This document shows, piece after piece, positions 60,297 through 64,000 of a stretch of DNA of 64,000 bases; the first letter of the stretch is position 1; every line of letters begins with the position of its first letter. A program made the position numbers and the translations under genes. The stretch is from Gemmatimonadaceae bacterium (GTDB taxonomy: Bacteria > Gemmatimonadota > Gemmatimonadetes > Gemmatimonadales > Gemmatimonadaceae): assembly GCA_016742275.1 (NCBI GenBank), contig JACVCD010000002.1:124001-188000 (forward strand), in the 5' to 3' direction. The notes under the pieces were generated by a model. The model was not told where the DNA came from, ran no database searches, and saw only the letters and a program-made list of their open reading frames with translations.

Positions 60297-61096
60297 CCCA
60301 TCGGAAACTGCTCGCCAAGCCACGCCTGCCACCGCGGGGTTTCACGTGCCGTGGTGGCGGCAGCGTTGTCACCGTACATGAAGAACGTCACGGTGGCCAT
60401 CACGGTATCGCCGAACTCGATGGTGCCAAGTGCCGCCACACCGGGTCCCGGTGTATCGAGTCTGAGCAGTGCGCCGAATGGACTGTCGCTCACGTACTCC
60501 ACTACGCCCGCAAACTCCGGTGTGCCTGCTGGTGCAACAAAACGCTGTCCAACAGCTATGCCACCAATGCCGGTGGCTGCGGTGAGCGCCGTCCACGCAT
60601 CTGCTGGTGTACCGGAAACAGGTGCCATGAGTTGCATGTTGGCTGACGGTTGTCCGCGGAAGTGCGTGAGATAGAGACGCAGAATGCGGAAGATGCCGGG
60701 CCAGCCTTCTTCAGCACCGGTGAGTTGACCGTCCCAATCATCAGTGCTCGCGAACAGGCTTTGCACCACACGCACAATGCATGTGCCACCGGCCTTCGCT
60801 TCGATGTGAAATTCGGTGCCGAGTGGCGGTGAGCCTGGCACCCAACCATCCGATTCACGAATGAAGGTGTGTGGCGGATCCCATGTCTTGACCACCGAGC
60901 GTGATGACATGCCGGGTCCGAATTCCAGCGTCACGGCGATCGGCTTGCCGTCCTGCTCTTCGACCTGGGCTGGCACGAACCACGAGGAGATACCAGGACC
61001 AGTGGCGATTGCCTGCCACACCTGCTCCGGTGTGCCGGGGACTTCGACTTCCACCTGCACGGCGCGACGTCCGTTGGCTTCCTTCTTGACGCTCAT
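60293..61096 (-). CDS. Tandem AHSA1/SRPBCC protein (module 3)
   Basis: A 267-residue protein with a first START-like domain (VQVEVEVPGTPEQVWQAIAT, GISSWFVPAQVEEQDGKPIA, GVFEIEAKAGGTCIVRV-like) and a second, shorter copy after residue 150 (LMAPVSGTPADAWTALTAAT). The double-domain layout distinguishes it from the two shorter SRPBCC proteins. It overlaps the regulator gene by four bases. Confidence 0.85.
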   Translation of the reverse strand: MSVKKEANGRRAVQVEVEVPGTPEQVWQAIATGPGISSWFVPAQVEEQDGKPIAVTLEFGPGMSSRSVVKTWDPPHTFIRESDGWVPGSPPLGTEFHIEAKAGGTCIVRVVQSLFASTDDWDGQLTGAEEGWPGIFRILRLYLTHFRGQPSANMQLMAPVSGTPADAWTALTAATGIGGIAVGQRFVAPAGTPEFAGVVEYVSDSPFGALLRLDTPGPGVAALGTIEFGDTVMATVTFFMYGDNAAATTARETPRWQAWLGEQFPMG

Positions 61097-61695
61097 GCTA
61101 GCTCCTTGGGCTCGGCTGACTGCGGGAGGGGGTGCGCCAAGATCACGAGGCGATGTGCACGACCACCGGGCGCGGATGTATCGTGGTATTTCGAGACAAG
61201 TCGAGCGACAGCGTCCGCGAGTTCATGGCTGAATGCCGCACGATCTGAGGGCGAGCGGAAATGCACTTCGGTGTCGACAGAGAGTGTGGCCAGACGTTTA
61301 CCTCTGGCTCGCGCAAGGCGGACGAGATCACCGACTTCACGAATGACACGCGCGCCAAGCGCAATGACATAGTTGGCCGACATGCGATCGACCTCGCGGT
61401 CTGGATCAACCGCAATTGCTCCCATCGCACTGGGGGATACCACATACGATGACGCGGTGGCGACGAGCACACGCTCCTTGATCCCACCCCATCTGCGCTC
61501 TTCGGACAGCCGCGCGAGTCCGTGTGCTTCGAGCGCGTTCAGGTGGTAGTTGACTTTTTGTCGCGTGAGACCGACCCGCGTGGCCAATGTCGCGGCCGAC
61601 GCGGGTGTGGCGAGTTCCGCGAGCAGTCGACCGCGTATGGGTTCAAGTGCTACGGCCGCTGCCGCCGGATCCTCAATGACATGGATGTCGTGCAT
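61093..61695 (-). CDS. Winged-helix transcriptional regulator (module 3)
   Basis: A 200-residue regulator: LEPIRGRLLAELATPASAAT, RVGLTRQKVNYHLNALEAHG (recognition helix), LARLSEERRWGGIKERVLVA, then a 110-residue C-terminal ligand-binding-like domain (EVHFRSPSDRAAFSHELADA). It belongs to the ArsR-like HTH_20 group rather than the short ArsR type of modules 1 and 2. A palindrome stands 13 bases upstream of its start. Confidence 0.86.
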   Translation of the reverse strand: MHDIHVIEDPAAAAVALEPIRGRLLAELATPASAATLATRVGLTRQKVNYHLNALEAHGLARLSEERRWGGIKERVLVATASSYVVSPSAMGAIAVDPDREVDRMSANYVIALGARVIREVGDLVRLARARGKRLATLSVDTEVHFRSPSDRAAFSHELADAVARLVSKYHDTSAPGGRAHRLVILAHPLPQSAEPKELA

Positions 61696-61708
61696 ACTCT
61701 ACGATAGT

Positions 61709-61730
61709 ATTGACAAAAAATATTGTCAAT
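61709..61730. promoter_or_regulatory. Palindrome, probable operator of module 3
   Basis: ATTGACAA-AAAATA-TTGTCAAT, perfect eight-base arms, immediately ahead of the module 3 regulator (start 61695). TTGACA may also serve as a -35 box for one strand. Confidence 0.66.
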
Positions 61731-61917
61731 GTCCGCATTCTTCCACTTGTAAGGATGGTGAGCCACAGTCGATCAGGAGATCCTGTTGCAACAGACTCGA
61801 GTGCGGGAACTCCGGCACTGTCTTTGCATGAGGTGTGTCTACTACCGCATGACGCAGAGCACTGAGTGGGCATTGATGAGAGCGGCAAGCCAGCCCATCA
61901 CCATATCCGGAACTCCC

Positions 61918-62487
61918 ATGGCACAGAACGCACAGGAAGCAATCGCGAGCTACATCACCGACATGCTGGCTCTGGAAGAGCACATGGAAAAGGCATTTGC
62001 TGGGCAGCTCACCAACGTCAAAGAGGGACGATTTGCAGGCGTTATCCATGAGCTCAAAGCCGTCAACGAAAGCCATCTTCGCTCTCTTCGTGATCTTGCC
62101 GATCGACGAAAGGAGGGAGGTCAGGGCATCGCCGAGGCAATCAAAGGGGCCGCCTCATCGGTATTGGGCATGGGCGCGGCTGCAATCGACCTGGTGCGCA
62201 GCGAAAAGTTGCCGAAGAATCTGCGCGACGACTATGCAGCGGTCTCTCTGGCAACCATTGGATACCTCATGCTGCACACGACGGCCGAAGCACTGAGTGA
62301 TGCCGAGGTCTCACAGCTCGCACTGACGCACCTTCGCGATTATGCCAAAGCCACGATGACACTGTTCCATGCCGTGCCGGATTCGGTCGTCGCGTTTTTG
62401 TCGGAAGAAGGCTTCCGCCCAGCCGACGGAGTCGCGAACCGCGTCAATGCGACCGCTGATGGCATCTGGCGATCGGGTGCATCCTGA
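61918..62487 (+). CDS. Helical ferritin-like protein of unknown function
   Basis: ATG 61918 gives a 189-residue, mostly helical protein without signal peptide: YITDMLALEEHMEKAFAGQL, VNESHLRSLRDLADRRKEGG, YLMLHTTAEALSDAEVSQLA, LRDYAKATMTLFHAVPDSVV. The E-x-x-E/H pattern and four-helix arrangement recall the DUF892/YciF ferritin-like group but no full metal site is clear. An upstream ATG at 61876 is possible. The stretch 61731-61917 holds no other gene. Confidence 0.62.
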   Translation: MAQNAQEAIASYITDMLALEEHMEKAFAGQLTNVKEGRFAGVIHELKAVNESHLRSLRDLADRRKEGGQGIAEAIKGAASSVLGMGAAAIDLVRSEKLPKNLRDDYAAVSLATIGYLMLHTTAEALSDAEVSQLALTHLRDYAKATMTLFHAVPDSVVAFLSEEGFRPADGVANRVNATADGIWRSGAS

Positions 62488-62504
62488 GATCCTTGGCTAG
62501 ACAA

Positions 62505-62536
62505 ACGAGGGCAGACGCATGACGCGCTGCCCCCGT
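62505..62536. terminator. Bidirectional terminator-like stem-loop
   Basis: ACGAGGGCAG / CTGCCCCCGT, ten pairs with one mismatch, between the convergent helical-protein and chemoreceptor genes. No T-run. Confidence 0.5.
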
Positions 62537-62556
62537 GTAATCATGACAACAACGAG

Positions 62557-64000
62557 TCAATTCATCGCAAACGCCTGATGCGTCCGAACTCGCGGTGCAC
62601 GAGCGACACGTCGTGAGCGAGCGGCAGGTGATACCGTCACACTTTCCGGTTCAAGCGTGAATGCCTCCACCTGCGTGCGCAGAATACCGGACTGTTCATC
62701 AAGCGACTGACTGGCAGCGGACAACTCTTCAGCAAGCGCGGCATTCTGCTGATTGGTTGTCTCCATCGTGGCGACTGACGCGTTGACCTGTTCGATGCCG
62801 GCGGACTGTTCCTGCGCGGCCGCGCTGATGCGTTCAATGAAGCCGGTCACTTCTTCCACCGCGGTGACGATGGTGTTCAAGGCGCCTGCGGTATCCCCAA
62901 CCAGTCGACCACCCTCGTTCACACGCGACATCGTTTCTTCGATGAGTGCACTGATCTCCTTGGAGGCAGTGGCTGACCGAAGCGCCAGCCCGCGCACCTC
63001 TTCGGCGACCACCGCAAAGCCGCGCCCATGATCACCGGCACGCGCAGCCTCGACGGCTGCGTTGAGTGACAGCAGGTTTGTCTGAAATGCCAGATCATCA
63101 ATGACCCGTGTGATGGCGTTGATGCGCTTGCCACTTTCGCTGATCGCGGTCATGGCCGCCATGGCGTCCGACATCAGGCGGCCACTTTCCTGTGCGGCGG
63201 CACGTGTGCGCTGTCCCACCACATCGGCCGCCTGCGCGTGTTCGGCGTTGCGACGCACGCTGGCGGTCATCTCTTCCATGGCGGCGGCGGTCTCTTCGAG
63301 TGCACTCACCTGCGAACTGGTGCGATCGGAGAGGTCGGTTGTTCCTTCGGCCAACTGGGCAACCGATTCCTTCATGGACTTGGCAACGGCACTCACTTCC
63401 GTCAACGTCGCGGTCAGTTCATCGGCTGCGCGGTTGAGACTCGTGGCCATGCGCGCAAGTTCGCCATCGTAGGTGTTGCGAACTCGGCCCGTAAGGTCAC
63501 CATTGGCCATGCCCTCGAGCACTGAACCGGCTTCACCGACCAATGCCACGAGCGCACGCTCTGCTTCAACTTCAGTTGTAACATCCATGCACGCCTTCAC
63601 CACGCCCACCACACGACCGCGGGCGTCACGCAATGGATTGTACGAGCCCTGAATCCAGATCGTCGAACCATCCTTTCGTGTACGCGGATAGCGACCCGAG
63701 AACGTTTCGCCGGCGCGCAGTCGCTTCCAGAAATCCGCATAGTCGGAAGACGCGGCATACTGCGTATCACAGAAGATGCGGTGGTGCTTGCCAATCACTT
63801 CCGATGCGTCGTATTGCATGGCGCTCAGGAAATTGCCGTTCGCGTGGCGAACGATGCCATCGAGCGTAAACTCGATGATGGCCTGGCTGTGGTTCATGGC
63901 CGCGAGGTGGGATGCGGCTGAAGCGACTTCGCGACGATCAGCTGTGACGTCCGTTGCGAACTTGATGATGCGGGTGACACGACCGAATCGCCTGACCGGA
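62557..64000 (-). CDS. PAS-domain methyl-accepting chemotaxis protein, 5' end outside window
   Basis: The frame stays open to the right edge, so the gene begins beyond it; Met at 63897 is internal. The first visible residues ([20 protein letters not shown]) are the end of one PAS-PAC unit. A second PAS follows ([20 protein letters not shown] to MDVTTE), then a short HAMP-like stretch, then the MCP signalling domain: [20 protein letters not shown]-type helix and the hairpin tip [41 protein letters not shown]. No membrane span is seen, so it is probably a cytoplasmic Aer-like or energy-sensing receptor. Confidence 0.9.
   Translation of the reverse strand, partial: PVRRFGRVTRIIKFATDVTADRREVASAASHLAAMNHSQAIIEFTLDGIVRHANGNFLSAMQYDASEVIGKHHRIFCDTQYAASSDYADFWKRLRAGETFSGRYPRTRKDGSTIWIQGSYNPLRDARGRVVGVVKACMDVTTEVEAERALVALVGEAGSVLEGMANGDLTGRVRNTYDGELARMATSLNRAADELTATLTEVSAVAKSMKESVAQLAEGTTDLSDRTSSQVSALEETAAAMEEMTASVRRNAEHAQAADVVGQRTRAAAQESGRLMSDAMAAMTAISESGKRINAITRVIDDLAFQTNLLSLNAAVEAARAGDHGRGFAVVAEEVRGLALRSATASKEISALIEETMSRVNEGGRLVGDTAGALNTIVTAVEEVTGFIERISAAAQEQSAGIEQVNASVATMETTNQQNAALAEELSAASQSLDEQSGILRTQVEAFTLEPESVTVSPAARSRRVARAPRVRTHQAFAMN

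Noticed and set aside
1-64000. CRISPR arrays, rRNA or tRNA genes
   Set aside because: No regularly spaced repeats, rRNA-like sequence or convincing tRNA cloverleaf was seen on either strand by eye; a covariance search would be needed to be certain.

Overview
The window looks like a chromosomal segment of a high-G+C Gram-negative bacterium, most plausibly Gemmatimonadota. That placement is inference. It rests on the many secreted proteins with carboxypeptidase-regulatory-like and orphan TonB-plug domains, signal peptides ending in AQ, lipoprotein serine hydrolases, S41 peptidases, PEP-CTERM proteins and small ArsR/SRPBCC modules. No rRNA, tRNA, CRISPR array or intact transposase was seen.

Positions 1-3.4 kb are the accessory part. 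Three imperfect palindromes (926-1032, 1675-1767, 2331-2424) have the architecture of integron attC sites: outer arms around CATAACG/CGTTATG, inner arms around CTGCTGC, and extrahelical bases. They follow, in the same orientation, a CD-NTase-like nucleotidyltransferase gene (5' end outside the window), a HigB/HigA-like toxin-antitoxin pair and a second antitoxin/ParE-like pair. In two of the three sites the stop codon of the preceding gene lies inside the site. This is read as the distal end of an integron cassette array. Behind it lie a scrap of an IS1182-type transposase and a decayed brnT-brnA module.

3.4-9.3 kb holds a Tat-exported HAD-family protein, two orphan plug proteins, a lipoprotein serine hydrolase coupled to one of them, and an amidohydrolase. 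9.4-15.2 kb is mostly small single genes (YCII, VOC, DUF3565, SnoaL, small secreted proteins), a second serine hydrolase and a gene broken by an in-frame amber codon. 15.2-18.1 kb is an alpha/beta hydrolase followed by a two-gene ABC transporter. 19.3-22.2 kb holds two divergent paralogous S41 peptidases with a palindrome between them.

22-44 kb is a patchwork of DHFR-like reductases, BIG2 lipoproteins, acetyltransferase, ArsR plus AHSA1/SRPBCC modules, PEP-CTERM protein, hydrolases, small membrane proteins, a third S41 peptidase, a YcaQ-like protein, an RluA-type pseudouridine synthase with a long N-terminal extension, a possible split TonB pair, a retropepsin-like protein and a broken AAA kinase. 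44-52 kb contains a third serine hydrolase, a large regulatory-domain surface protein, a creatininase-like protein lacking usual metal ligands, a cupin, an ABC-F ATPase and a CPBP protease. 52-57.3 kb is an orphan plug protein next to a ribose/xylose-type ABC importer (permease, binding protein, double ATPase). The window ends with a lipase-like protein, a second PEP-CTERM protein, a third HTH/SRPBCC module with its own palindrome, a helical protein and a PAS-containing methyl-accepting protein that runs off the right edge.
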